DNA of 64,000 nucleotides from Salminus brasiliensis (taxonomy: Eukaryota > Chordata > Actinopteri > Characiformes > Bryconidae). A model generated the notes under the pieces. It saw only the letters and a list, made by a program, of their open reading frames with translations. It was not told where the DNA came from and did not search any database. Below, piece after piece: positions 1 to 12,892 of this stretch (its first letter is position 1; the number at the start of each line of letters is the position of its first letter). The stretch lies in contig NC_132896.1 in the NCBI RefSeq assembly GCF_030463535.1, positions 26,947,209 to 27,011,208 on the forward strand, written 5' to 3'. The translations under genes and the position numbers were made by a program.

Positions 1-1075
1 ATATGTGCTGAGAAAAAATATATATATTTAATTATCTGTCATTTAAAAAAGAAATATATTTTATGCAGAATATTTTTTTTTTTGCTGAAGAATCATAGTC
101 AAATGGTTGTGAGGTCAGAGAACTGTACTACGGTACAGTGTTTGTTACAGTGAAGGGGGAATTTTCCACATGGCTGTCAGTGTCTACTGAAAGCATGGCA
201 TGATATGTTGGAGTAGACGCTTTGGGAGATCTGCTGTATGCTAATGTCACTTGTCACAGATGCAGTCCTCACAGCCACTCCCCAATAGCCTTCCCCAGCT
301 GCCCTGTCCTCTTCCATCTTTAAATGCTATTTTAATACCCTTTAAACCAGATCCAAACTGGCCCATGGAGCCTCGTGGCATCTCCTCTGTACAAGGTTAA
401 CAACACCCGGAGAGCTGTTTCCATAGTAAAGAGGCCCTCCAGGGAGGTGGGCTATAGGAGTCATGGTGGGCTTGGGACATTATGGGCTGCTCATTGGCTA
501 CTCTTTTAGACACCAATTGTTTCTTCACAAACGGACAAATCATCTAAGTCAAAAATCCAGTCCACATACTGCTTACCACATGACTGACCTCATTCTTCTG
601 ATGTGACTTGATTAATACAAACAAACACAAAAGCAGTCTATGACAGCAGGAACACACTGTATAAAGCGAAACCTCAATGCAATATCGACCACCATATGCT
701 TAAGTGTGTCAAATGAAAAATTTACGACCATAGGACTCCCTGCCATGTGACAGCCTAAAAAGACTCACTGACATTTGTAAGTTAAGTCAGTGCCCATCCC
801 TGAGAAGTAATCTTTCCTTCCATCATCAGCTGCTATGAAGGAGCAAGCTACTGCACATGTGAGCTGTTTTTCCAAGCATGTTCTAGAGTATCGCTGACAA
901 TCTTATATTTCTAAACAGAAAAGGGCCAAGAGACAGAAACTTAAATGCCTTTGCAATATTAATTATCCAAAATTCGAACTTTTCATTAAAATAATAAGTC
1001 ATTTATGAATATCATTTAAAACCACCAGTACACCTTACAAATGCTAAGTAGGGCCGCCCTTTGCTTTAAAAATTA
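1..1075. other. Intergenic, no gene recognised
   Basis: This stretch is AT-rich with no open frame of note. A more GC-balanced patch at about 230-530 is the only part with a texture that could be constrained non-coding sequence. I recognise no exon, repeat or RNA gene in it. Confidence 0.5.
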
Positions 1076-1290
1076 CCTTAAGTCATTGTGGCATGGATTC
1101 CACCACATGTCCTACAGTCCTTTAAAAATCTGGTCCATAATGACATGATTGCATCACACAAATCCTGCAGATTTTTCAAGAGCACTTTTTTAATGATGTG
1201 AATCTTTTGTATTATCACATCCCAAAGGAGTTCTACTTGATCCAGAGCCACTCAAGAACACTGAACTCACTGTCATGTTCATGAAACGTT
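1076..1290. repeat. Dispersed fish repeat, family A (copy 1)
   Basis: The segment contains phrases such as GGCATGGATTCCACCACATG and GACATGATTGCATCACACAA. I remember these from a widely dispersed teleost repeat. A second, more diverged copy lies at 9421-9640 and shares GACATGATT and CACACAA(A)TTCCTGC. The class is not settled from sequence alone; a DNA transposon remnant is most likely. Confidence 0.5.
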
Positions 1291-1356
1291 ATCAGCGTTA
1301 ACAGCGTTATCAGGCTGGAAGTAGCTGTTATTCAAGCGATGTGTCCAGGCATATCT

Positions 1357-1930
1357 GAATAGATTGGGTATTGGCTGTTTTATTATTCCATAATTATTAA
1401 TATTATTCGCAGCCAGTAGCGGTGCTGAACGTTCTCAGAAGGTAAGTAAAAGAGTGTAGAGTCTGCAGTGTGAAACTACTTTAACGTGAAACATAAAAAC
1501 AGACCATAATATCTGAACCTTTATAAAACTATCACTAAAACGCTGGGAGAACCGCTCGTCTTTCTATGTTTTTAAACCCGTCCCTGAAGAGCACATACAG
1601 AAATGAGTGAAGGCTAACGGTAATGCTAATTCACACACGCTACAGAAACCCTGATACACAAAACATTCACCCACCATAAACCAGCTATTACACACCAGTA
1701 GACCCACAGTAGATATTAGTCCAGAGTGTGTACCACTACACACACAGTGATTTGACTGCAGTGTTGTAAAGGAGCTGGGAGCTGATTGTTCAGGCAGGAG
1801 AGGCAGACTGGATTATACGATATTAAACACTATAAACATTATCATTTTAAGAAAAGTCCGGAAGAACGTCTCATTATAAAAACTGCTACTGAAAATAAAG
1901 GGATTTTACTGAATCAGCAGCTTTTAAAAG
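1357..1930. repeat. Unnamed dispersed repeat, copy 1 of 2
   Basis: The segment aligns by eye, in the same orientation, with 7252-7835. Shared blocks include CGTTCTCAGAAGGTA, AAACAGACCATAAT, CATTCACCCAC.ATAAACCAG, TTGTAAAGGAGCTGGGAGCTGATTG and AACTGCTACTGAAAATAAAG, with small insertions and deletions between them. No coding potential is visible, so a non-autonomous element is likely. I cannot name the family. Confidence 0.75.
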
Positions 1931-4900
1931 TACAAGCTAAATTCTACAAATTTTTATTAATGCAAACATTTATTAATAGCCATATTTTCCTCTGCATACT
2001 AGAGAGATGGCTTTCCTGCATTCCTCACAGAACTTGAACTTTTCCCCATCTGAATGGTCCACAAACCGGGGCATTGACCTAAGCAGAGAAGCTAATGTGG
2101 GTCCAGACTTTCCTGTGGGCAGGTAACCAGACCGGAGGCTGAGGTGTGAAGACTGTGCCAAAGGAAGGCCCACAAGTGTGTTAAGAGTTAGACCTTAGAC
2201 TACACTGACTGTTTTATGCCTACATTTGTGTGTGGATTTTTTATTGAAACCTATAGAGTAGAACTTACAGTATAAGTGTATGCAACAGGTTTCCAAATTC
2301 ATGCAGCACGTATCTATTGATTGCCATTATTTACTATGTTTCTCACTATTAATGTGATCGACGTCTACAACAATTATAGCCACAATGTACCCAAAATAAC
2401 AAGTGAATGTACTTGCATCTTCTAAGGTTTTCATTTAATTTCATTTGTGATAACAGTAAAATGTTGGCCCCACATATGGATGCCCACCAGCATCCCACCA
2501 GGGTCAGTGGGGGCCCATGGGGCCCATTTGGGTTATACACTGTACATGGGGACTAGATGGGACCCATGTGAAATTAGGGTGGGCTGAACGATGGCTCTCA
2601 TTTGGGAAGTTCAACTGGGTCCCAGTAACAACAACAATCAAACAAATCAACAACAACGAGTAAAAATATCAATTAAAACATTAAATAAGATACTTGTTAC
2701 TAAGTGGTTTTATGTAGTTACTACTATTTAAAGGCTAAATCTACAAAATCTGAATCTACAAAAAACACTTACTAAGGCCTTACTAAGACAATGAATCCTG
2801 TATAGTAAACGCTGGGTTGCAAGCTAGAGTATTGTAGATCTTCCTAGAAAGGCTACACACTCTGGTTGTAGTGTAAATTAAAGGCACCGCCCATGATAGT
2901 ATTAGTGTGTTTTGGCAGTTTCCAGGGTGCATCTCACACGCCCTGCAAGCTGCGGCAGCTGCAATCAGAAGCGAGCTCCAGTGGAAACCCCAAGGCAGGC
3001 AGTTTATTTTCTTATGATTAAATCTGCTTTTTTTGGCTCCCTCCTCCCGAGTTCCACCCCAACACAAACAGCATTGTAAAGGAGGTCCTTTTTTTCGGAC
3101 AAGGGCAAACAAGTCAGAGGAAAGCTCTTTTTTTAGACACGGCTTATTGTTATTTTTTTTGCTTATTTTAGACTGTACTTCACATCCAAGTCATGCTAGT
3201 CACGCAGAACCAGACTCTCGCCTAAAAGGCCGCAATGCCATCCAGGTGCCTCTGCTGCTGCCACAGATTCGAGTGAGATGTGGTTTGCTAATCCCCTTTG
3301 TTCACGTACAGAAACCCAATTCTATCGCAAAGATGAGGCTGACAGGCAATTACGCGCAGGCGGTTCCACCCATTGTTAGTTCGCCGCTCATTTTCTCCTT
3401 AACAAAGCTAACCAGGATGAAAGAGGATGAGCCATGAGCTCAGTGACAGATCATAGTGCATTACGTAACCTTTTTTTTTCCCCTCCGAGGACCGATTTAG
3501 CGGGAGCGTCTGACCGCTCGCTTTCATGCTCACCTCTAGGCCCTTGACTTTCTGCCCACTTCCGCCCATCTGTGCCCTTCTTCCCTTCTTCTCCTTTCCA
3601 GCCCTGCTCGTGACATCAGGCCATGTGTAGGGAGACATTTCCCTGGGCCCCCTCGCCTCTGAAGGGGACACTGATACACTGAGTGCTGGCTGAGGAGGTT
3701 ATTTTGAGGAGCTGTAAATATGGGAACTTCCTCCCCGAAAGTGGATCTAATAACCCGGAGGATCCTTTTACATTATTAACAACAAGCAGTGAGCGCAGTA
3801 GTCAGCGCTTCCATATGCCTCCAACTCTGTTTACTCCAGCAGGACATGTGTGAAATGCAGGTTATGAAGGTCACTGGACAGTTAGATTACAGGCCGAACG
3901 TTTGGAAGAAACATTAACTTTGTAAAAGTGGATAATAAAACATTTCCAGACGGTAACACCTTAACATAGAACAAAAGCTTTCATCAACAGCAACCGTGTC
4001 CAACTAACATGTTCTTCATTAGATACGCTCCTGGTGGTTCTCCTGCAGCTTTATTGCTGCTCTAATCAGATCCACCTGATTCTCACATCCAGATGCTCCT
4101 TACGGCCTGATAACCTGAATCAGGTGTTAAATTAGGAGAAGAATGATGATATTTATGGCTTTATGATATATTTATTTATAGTTATTGTGATACATTACAT
4201 CACCATTTATTTATGGTTATTGAGATACATTACATTATGTCTTTACATGTTTTTCTAAGGTATTGCGAATATCATGCATACTTCCAGAACACTGGCCAAC
4301 TACATTTCAGTACATTAAGAGAATAATTAGTCCTGTTTAATTAGATGTGTTCCAGCTTTCTGACTTATTTACTTTCTTGCTACTTTTTTAGATTTTTAAT
4401 GGAAATCATGTCTTTGGTTTTGCTTAGATGTTTTTTAGGCCAGGTGATAGAATCTCGATAGCACATTAGCTATTATTTAAAAAGCACTGCAACCTTTACC
4501 AAGAGCTGTGAAGGTGCTCAGACCATAACCACATCATTATCATACGCTAACACTGTACATCATTACTGGTCCGTGTTTCATGCAGAAAGCCGTATTGTAA
4601 AAGTATCTCCAAGCCATGCTTCCGCGAATGGCTATGGTTAGCTTTTAGTCTAGCACAGATAGCCATGGCGGCCCATTTCCAAACAGAGCTTTTGTTACCT
4701 AGGCAGCAACAGTGTTCATGATAACATTGAAACCATGACACCTTACCAAATATCATCACATGTCTAAACAAAGATTTTTTAAAGAAAGGCTTTTCCTTAA
4801 TATATTAAATAAAGACTAAGTAAGATCAGAGCAAACTAATTAAATAATTATAATAATAATAAACTAGAATGCGTCCTAATTGTAAAATATTTCTGAGATT

Positions 4901-7251
4901 AAAAGGAACACACTGCTAGCTTCCACACTACATAGCCTACAGTGTGCACTGAACACCAGACACTCTGCTGGGAGCGACTGCAGCAGCACCAACTGAGACT
5001 TCCTGCTGTTGTAGCACAGGGAATGTGAAGACAGCTGAGGGAGAGATGTCCACATTGTTATGTGCTTTTTACGGCTCTATGCTGCTTGGTGTGTCGAGGT
5101 ATTCGCCCAAATTGTCAATGTCATCCAGCTCGGAGGGCTATAAAGCGTGCGTTGTAAAACGCACCCATGTGTCCAGCCCTTCTTGGAAGCGGAAAGAATG
5201 AGAACAGAGATTCTTTTGAACGTAAGATCTCGTTTTGTTCGGAGAGGAAGTCCTCTGTGGGATGAGAGAAGGGTGCATGGCCTCCGCACTAGGGCACTTC
5301 CTTCTGGCACTTCATCGAGCCAAAGACACTTTGACATTGTGGGCCGAGAACGGCGCTATCTGTTTCTGCATCACTTCCTACTGGTGCTATTGCTGATGTT
5401 CCCAGCCTGCTATTTCTGGGCTTCAGCACCCGCTGCGTGCGGATCAGGCAGGGTGTACACAGGGTGCGCTGACCCCACGCATGCACCTAGGGGACGCAAT
5501 GTGGCGATGTGTTAACATGACAAATAGCCAGGTATGCTTTTGTTATAGTCGGGGTATACTGTGGGTATCGCACATACCTTTACAAAACTGAACAGCTGCA
5601 TTTAGCATGAAAAGACCAATTATAGAAAGCCTATAAACAACAACAACCAGTGCACAGTAACTGCCCAACTGCATAGTAACAAGTAGCTGATTGGATAATC
5701 ACAGAGGAGGGGAGTATTACAATTATGTGGCTTTCACCTTATTTTAAAACGGAAAAATGACCAAATACAACTTTTAGTTTCCTCACATATGGTGACGAAG
5801 TGAACACTGCACAGTTTTAAACCAATCATTTAAAAAATGTTAAACCATCAATCAGACCATAACAAATGGTAAACTGCTCTGAACCAGGAGAGAGAAGCTG
5901 GCAAGCACTAGCCTAGTTAGCTTAGTAGGTTACCGGTCTGCTCACCACAGAACATACTCAAGTCTGTCTGGCTGAAAACTCACTTGTTTTAGACAAGAAT
6001 GACTCAAGCAACTGGTGAATAATGATCAAGCAGATCTGTCGCTCCCTCTCTAAGCTAGCCTTTGCTTAACTGGCTCGGCTGCAGCTCTGCTGAGCATCAG
6101 AGAGCCCAGTGCACATGTAGTCGACTAACTGCTGTATTACAGTTATACCACCCAAGCCTAGAGGATCCTTGTAACTGTTTCTGACTTGTAACTTACAGGA
6201 AAAGTAGGGATGTCTCAGTACCATCCATTGGATGGGGGGCCATTCCAGACATATTTTACTAGTATTAACGTATGATTTATGCAAACACAAAAAATATCAT
6301 GTAATACCTCTCGGTTCCCAGTGCTGCCCTCTTTAGTAGACTGCACAACAACATATATATATATATACATATACATGAAGCAGAATGTAATTCATTATGT
6401 TACTAAAACAAATGTTCTGTAATTACTTAACTAAATGTGCACAGTACAGCAAATTAATGCTATGAACAGTGGAACAATGGTTACAGCTTAATTTTGCAAA
6501 CCAGGTGAAAAAAGGTCATTTTTATTGCCCTATTACCCACCCAATGCACCACCCTTTTTACAAACCTAGGCTATGCACCAGGTTGGCTTTTATTCAATGA
6601 CTGTTACAGACATAGCGAGTCAAACCGGTTGGTAAGGAAAGCATTGCCAAATCTTGAGCGCTTCCCTGAGAGAGAATAACACACACATGCAAACTTAGAA
6701 AACCTCATCAATAATGCAGACACCTTTAAATGTTTAAGCATGCCACCTTATGCCTCCCTGCTGACGAGTATGTCAAGAAATGGACGCATCACTTAAACGA
6801 CATTACCACACAACAGCATTTAGTGCATGCCGTTATTTATTACGGTAAACACACACAGTGGTAGTCATCTGTCACTGTGCCCAGTTATGATACAACCTCT
6901 TAGGGGCTGATATGAACATTTGGACAGATTTATGTGGCCAAAATATGAGTTTTACTGCTGATCTCAATGTGATAAGCTTATCTATGCTATCTAAGTTATG
7001 CTTCACAAAATTTCATATATAATTCAAAGGTTATTTTACAATTTTAATAGTACTTTTACTATTACTATGTTATTAGTGTAATGAATCCACACCAGTGCAC
7101 TAGTTTGGCACAAAAAATGTTGTACAATATATAGACATCATACTTTAAGAGTGAACATTATTTTAACAGAGGTACATTTAAATGTCAGTTATTTTATATA
7201 CCTCTTTCTGACTCTTTACACGTATCAAAAGAAGGGCAATTCCAGGGATAT
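1931..7251. other. Intergenic, no gene recognised
   Basis: No spliced gene is recognisable here. A G/C-rich patch at about 2470-2640 built on GGGCCCATGGGGCCCA resembles a dispersed fish repeat. GC-richer patches at about 2930-3700 and 5080-5510 contain chance open frames (for example 122 codons from 5147) without similarity I recognise. The rest is AT-rich, with a short TA run near 6353-6370. Confidence 0.5.
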
Positions 7252-7835
7252 TTTAATAGATCAGGTATTGGATATTTAAAACAATTTCAATCCAGTTCTG
7301 AGTCTTTGTTTTAACCACGGTGTATAGAGCGTCATATGGTGTCCTCAAGGTGGCATTAATGGGCAATGAGGAGCGTTCTCAGAAGGTACATAAAAGAGTT
7401 GAAAGTATGCAGTGTGGAGCTATTTTACAGTGGAACATGAAAACAGACCATAATCTCTGAACCTATCACTGTTATACCAGCGGGAGAAGCACTCACCTTT
7501 CTTTGCATTTAAAGCAGCACTGAAAGCTATAGAAGCCCTGATCACACACAGCACATTCACCCACTATAAACCAGTTACTGCACACCAGTAGACCAACAAC
7601 AGACATCAGTCCAGACTGTGTGCCACTACAAACACCCACAGTGACTTGAATGCAGTGTTGTAAAGGAGCTGGGAGCTGATTGGTCAGGTTGGAGAGTCAG
7701 ACTGGATTATAAGATATTAAACACATTATAAGAAAAGTCTCTACTAAACTAAATAAATCAGTCCAGAACGTCTTATTGTAGAAACTGCTACTGAAAATAA
7801 AGAGACTTCACTGAACATACTAATCAGCAGCTCAT
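7252..7835. repeat. Unnamed dispersed repeat, copy 2 of 2
   Basis: This is the second copy of the repeat at 1357-1930, about 6 kb away in direct orientation. The alignment runs from a GTATTGG block near 7265 through GAGCGTTCTCAGAAGGTA to AACTGCTACTGAAAATAAAG near 7785-7805. The two copies are diverged but continuously alignable, which argues for two insertions of one family or an old duplication. Confidence 0.75.
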
Positions 7836-8298
7836 CCTATCTAAACTGTGTGACTGTATTATTTATACAAACACAAATTTCATGGTACAATATATGGACA
7901 TGACCTCAATCATTTTTTCTGACCTCGTTACTGCCCATTGTGTTAACTTGCGTATTTGTTTACATAAGAATGAACGTCACCAATATTTTAGTCAGGCGTG
8001 CTTTTCCGTTCTCTCATCTGCTCTCTGAGGTGGAGCACAAGTGGGGAAAAAGAGTGCAGCGCACACATTCAACAATGCATCAATAACAGCACTTCCATAC
8101 ACACAGAGCAGCAGGTAAAGTTGTTACTTGAGGCTCATAGGTGTTCTGCTTTTAAAGCATTTAAATTTTTTGATCAAAACTTTTGATAGGAAGTACGAGT
8201 TTATCAGTAGCTCAAAAAAGTAACATGACAACAACATCTTTTGTCAAAATTATTTCTTGGAAAACTAGAAAAGTGTATTCCTGAGGTTATGCATTACT

Positions 8299-8686
8299 TA
8301 AAGCAGCAATATGTAGAATTTTTACCTTAAAATAATGACGTCAAAATCATGTTGATGCTCCACTAACCTGTAATAAGGAGAGTAGTGCCTCTATTGTTGC
8401 TACTCCAGGTTCCACACACAAGAAACTGCACTGTGTAACTTGGGTGAAATGGTAAGGAAAATGCCAACTGCATAACACTGTGTGACCCCAGTCATGCTTG
8501 TGTAAAGTCCTGTAATATTACTCCACCACCTCAGTCCACATGCTTCTTTCACTTTTAGTGGCGGTTTTCTATCTGCCAGCTTGTAAAAGGCATGTGTAAA
8601 GTGGTGACTCAAAGCACAAATTTCACTTCTGACTGTAGGGGAAGCTCAGGAACTAGAAATACCAATTCTCACATAATGCTGCTTTA
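8299..8686. mobile_element. MITE-like element with terminal inverted repeats
   Basis: The left end reads TAAAGCAGCAATATGTAGAAT. The reverse complement of the right end reads TAAAGCAGCATTATGTGAGAAT, so the termini are inverted repeats of roughly 20 bp with few mismatches. The 388-bp interior has no transposase frame. TTAA-like bases at the left end would fit a TTAA- or TA-target element, but the right flank has decayed to TTAC. A perfect TGACGTCA occurs inside at 8336-8343. Confidence 0.7.
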
Positions 8687-9420
8687 CTATAGTACATGCT
8701 TAATATGACAAATGGAATTGTGTTTAAACATGTCAGAAAGCACCAAAAGAAGAGAGATCTTGGGTTATTTCCTTTCATCATTCTGTTTGATATCACAAGT
8801 AAAGCAAAAAAGGCCTGCTAATTGTTCTGTCTCTGTATGGGTCAAACCTCCCAAAAGCCAAGAACTGTTGTAAACTTGTGTGTTATTATTTCTGTTGAAT
8901 TCACATTGATGATTAGAGAATATAAACCAAAGTATTTGTGATAAACATGCTGTCAGGAAGTCCAAATGTATACTGCACTGTCAGAGGTCACCCTTCATTT
9001 ATTTTATATTTAGACAAAACTGCCATTAAGTACAAGATCAAAGCACACTACATTTATTCTGAGGAAAACAGATATAAGATAATCCACTTGACAGAAGAGA
9101 TGAAAATACCCTGAATAAAAAAAAATCTTCAGCCATGTAAGACCTGATAGACCCCCAAAATGGCCCTTATCAGATAAACAATGGTTTTTGAGACAGCCGA
9201 GAAAATCAAGCTTTACTTCATATCTGAATGCATCCACAAGCGTTTCTGTCCAGCCTTCCATTGAGAGAAGATGACTCAGCCTGTGGGTCTAAAAGGATGC
9301 GGAGATCAAACAAAGAAGCTGCGGAGCCCCGCAAAGTCCAGACCTTAACATTACTGACTGTGTTAGGAATGACTTGGATGAAAAGAAGCAGAAAATGTTC
9401 TTCTGAAGGTGTGGAGCATT

Positions 9421-9640
9421 AACCTGGGTCATGCTGACATGATTATTTCACACAATTCCTGCCAAATTTCATGCTGCGAATACGCTGTGAAAGTCAAGTG
9501 TTGATTAATGGTATTAACTGACCCCAAATGTGCTAAAAAAACATTCCCCACACCATTCCACCCACCCCCACCTGAATCTTGTAATAATAAACTTTGTAAT
9601 AAAGTGTTCAGTTTTGACTTTTGACTGGACATGAGATTTT
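9421..9640. repeat. Dispersed fish repeat, family A (copy 2)
   Basis: The segment shares GACATGATT, CACACAATTCCTGCC and CATGCTGCGAATAC-type phrases with the family seen at 1076-1290. It continues into CCCAAATGTGCTAAAAAAAC and CATTCCCCACACCATTCCAC, which I associate with the same dispersed teleost element. No transposase frame remains. Confidence 0.45.
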
Positions 9641-10447
9641 TAGGACCACACTGGACAGTCAACACATATGGTATTCTACAGTTCTAACCACATTAGTAGG
9701 TCAATTATTCAACAGAGCAACATAAAAAGTCGGTTCCTCAGACACAGAGTCTCAGATGCCATCTGCTGGTTGATTCTGCCCTCTCAAGTGTACCCACATT
9801 CACTGCCAAATTCATCCCGTCTGCCAGGACACTACCTAAGAAATGCTGTTCCCCATAACAGCTGCTTTATTATGACCTTACCATGAAAAAAAGGAACGCT
9901 ATCCAGTGGTGTGACAGAACAGCTAATTTGCACATCATACATGAAATTAACCCAACAGTATATAGGGAAGTGCAGTTTCAGGGGTCAAATGCCATTCTAT
10001 TTCACTCTCTACACGTCATACTTATTCCCACCCCAGAGCTCCCACCATCCCACAGAGGTCCTGGGAAAGGACAGCTCCAGCAGCTCTACACAGCTCAGTA
10101 GCCAATAGTGACTGCCCGATCATCCCAGGAGCCTCACTTTGGAAACATCTGGCACATCATGTCCAGTCTGGGCATGCAGGAATTCCCATGAAAATATGAA
10201 ATACTTTATTTACAGTATCACAATTTTTCAAGTGTTCACAAAAGAGTACGAGAGAGTGAGACAAACACACGGAGACAGACTGAGAAAAAGAGAGTGACAA
10301 ACAGACCAAGACTGAAAGAGAAAAACAGACTTCTTGAAACTACCATTTGTTTTATCTGGCTTTAACCACTCAGATTGGCTGTTTTTACAGCGTGAACTTT
10401 ATCACACTTTAAAATGATATTTTATTTTTGTTTGTAATTTATATGTT

Positions 10448-10501
<54 letters not shown>
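10448..10501. repeat. (CA)n(TA)n microsatellite
   Basis: A run of about 11 CA units passes directly into about 15 TA units. Confidence 0.95.
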
Positions 10502-10504
<3 letters not shown>

Positions 10505-10582
10505 TATTTCTATTGCTATATTTTGTATGTGTAGTCCTTGCTGTGAATACCTTTGTGAAACTTTGACAAAAATGAATGAATA

Positions 10583-10618
<36 letters not shown>

Positions 10619-11225
10619 TTAACGTAGCTTTGAGCAGTACTTAAAAAAGTCTATATAATATTTTCTGAACATAATGTACTTTATTTTAGAGTGTATAAAT
10701 AATATACATCTATGTATAAGATGTTAGCATTAATTATTTACTTAATTTGCTATTTTTATGTCTGTAACAAATATCTAATTGAATATGTACAAAATATGTA
10801 CAATTAAATATAAGTACAAACAATAGTTTGATACCTATTCAAATCTGAAACACAGTCATGTTATAAAGACGTCATGAGCCTGTTGTGTTGTTTAAATATC
10901 CACTTATACTGGGATCAATTATTTTCTAATAATGGTACAATACCATATTGTATTGCCCACCCATAATATACAGCTGGACACAGTAGAGGTCCAGCATCAC
11001 CTCTCTGGTATTACACAGTGGGGGTAAGAGTTGCAGTTTAGCTTATTGCTCAGATTAAAAGCCTAAGTGACAGTGTGTAGATCTGACCTGTGTCTATGAA
11101 CATACAGAAAAGTGTACAGTACTGAGTGTACAGTACTGATACTGTGATACTGTAGCCCCTACAGCCCTCAGGGAGCGACTAGCCCTGCCAGTGTTAATGA
11201 GGCAACAAAAAAGACCTGGACTCAC

Positions 11226-11301
11226 CTTTTCTAATGGAGGTGCCCTGCCAGGCAGGCGCAGGCGTGGAGAGCTGCAGTGAGGATGACTCGTTGTTCCCCA
11301 T
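11226..11301 (-). CDS. Candidate first coding exon of a myristoylated protein, possibly Neuralized-like (neurl1b)
   Basis: Read on the minus strand, an ATG at 11301 in good context (GGCCGAATGGGG) opens 25 codons beginning MGNNESSSLQLSTPAPAW. It ends in AAAAG followed by a consensus donor GTGAGT. Gly2 plus Ser6 is the classic N-myristoylation pattern (MGxxxS). From family knowledge, Neuralized-type E3 ligases start with a short exon reading MGNN.SS, and NEURL1B neighbours DUSP1 in human, so neurl1b is the leading guess. The downstream exons would lie to the left, beyond position 1; I found none in 1-11 kb. In human, NEURL1B is transcribed toward DUSP1, so this orientation would imply an inversion. 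The overlapping plus-strand open frames (from 11234 and 11277) are probably shadows. The splice phase after the exon is 1. The exon call is moderate and the gene name is weak. Confidence 0.45.
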
Positions 11302-11660
11302 TCGGCCTCGGACTCTTCTCCTCAAATATGAACTGTATAGAGCCCGGTGTGACAGCTCGCTCCCCAGCTCTGCCTGTTCCCGGAGCGCCTCACATTCTCA
11401 GGACTGGGAGAAAGTCTGAATTGGTGAAGTGTGTGAACAGAGAAATCCCGCCTGAATTCAGTTTGAAATACAAGACCAGCCAACTCGTGCCCTAACTGCC
11501 CTTATCTCCCACACAGCTGGCCAATTGCCTTGCGAAAGCCTGAGGAGAGTTGCCGCCTTTCCAACAGTAGAAAGGGGGCAGTGGTTTTGGTGGTGTTACC
11601 GAGTGAACGACCCCATTAAGCCGTTATAGATGCCGACATATGGACTCTTTCGACGTCTTG
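11302..11660 (-). promoter_or_regulatory. Putative 5'UTR/promoter of the candidate exon
   Basis: The sequence upstream of the candidate ATG (minus strand) is noticeably richer in GC and CpG than the neighbouring intergenic DNA. It contains several CpG-bearing blocks, an ATTGG (inverted CCAAT) near 11519-11525, and no in-frame stop just before the ATG. No TATA box is obvious. The call depends on the exon call. Confidence 0.3.
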
Positions 11661-12508
11661 TGGATGAAAGAGTAACTACATATGGAGGGGGTCAGGGTAG
11701 TCCAGCTGATAGGCGCAAATGACTCAGCCATCGTTAAATGAAGTCTCATATTGGTGTTTATGGTACAACATTTATACTGGGCAATACTTCAGCCACATAT
11801 TAGACACTATCAGCTCTGAGGGATGAAGGTCCATTTTTGTTACTGCACCTGAACACATGTCCGGACATCTTCAGGTGGTAAAACTACGGTGGCCTATTTA
11901 GAGGTGATGATGGTTGGCTTTCTCTTTTCACTCTATGTATGATGAGCTGTTCAGTTCAGTTAGTGTTTCGAGTAGACCACCCCGATACCGAGCTTCAGAG
12001 GAGTGCTTCGTGTGAAAGTTAGACTAGACTCACACAGTTTCCTCCCTAACTCAGATATTTCTGTCCGGCCAAGTTTATCTCCTTTAATTTTGCACTGGAG
12101 CCCCGAGCTACCACGAGCTGAACACGACACATACTGACACCCAACACGAAACTTGTAAATAAGCTACATTTTAACTATGTTTTAACCTGTATACTGTTTC
12201 TGGACTTAATATTTTAAAGTAAATTATAGGAAAAAACATATTTTACCAAATATAATATACAATACATCGACAGCTATTGGGGTTTACGACCATTTCTGTT
12301 GTTTGCCTCACTTTCCCTGAGTGTACAATGATAATATTCATGTAAACAAATTTAACAGTTTTAAATGAGTTAATAAATTACATTTAAAAATAAATTAATA
12401 TGAGAAATGAGAAAATATAGAGCCTCTAAGGTGACTGGGGGGTTATTTTGTGATAAAATATGCCCACAAGATAAAATATTGAAGGCACAAGATTATTGAT
12501 GTGTATAT

Positions 12509-12556
12509 ATATATATATCGTAATTCATTATTATTGTATATAAATGTTATGTATAC

Positions 12557-12630
<74 letters not shown>

Positions 12631-12737
12631 ACATAACATACCCACATATATAAGATACAGATATGTATAGATATGTATATATGTATGTATATATGTATGT
12701 ATATGTATAGATGTGTATAATGTATAATGTGTATATG

Positions 12738-12782
<45 letters not shown>

Positions 12783-12892
12783 ACATAACATACCCACATA
12801 TATAAGATACAGATATGTATAGATATGTATATATGTATGTATATATGTATGTATATGTATAGATATATGTATAAATATATATATATATATAT
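12509..12892. repeat. AT-rich microsatellite complex with 152-bp tandem duplication
   Basis: Long TA runs (about 12559-12626, 12743-12778 and 12871-12891) flank two near-identical blocks that start at the word GTATACATAACATACCCACA, at 12627 and 12779. This gives a period of 152 bp. TATG/TATA sub-repeats fill the blocks. Reading through it gives meaningless Ile-Tyr frames. Confidence 0.9.

Larger units (their letters stand above)
8687..11225. other. Intergenic with simple repeats
   Basis: No gene is recognised. The stretch includes a diverged copy of family A repeat (9421-9640), a CA/TA microsatellite at 10448-10501 and a TA microsatellite near 10587-10615. The remainder is unique-looking AT-rich sequence. 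Confidence 0.5.

Noticed and set aside
5147-5515. Plus-strand open frame of 122 codons with a hydrophobic stretch
   Set aside because: No recognisable family, no splice or promoter context, and overlapping frames on the other strand. It could be chance in a GC-richer patch.
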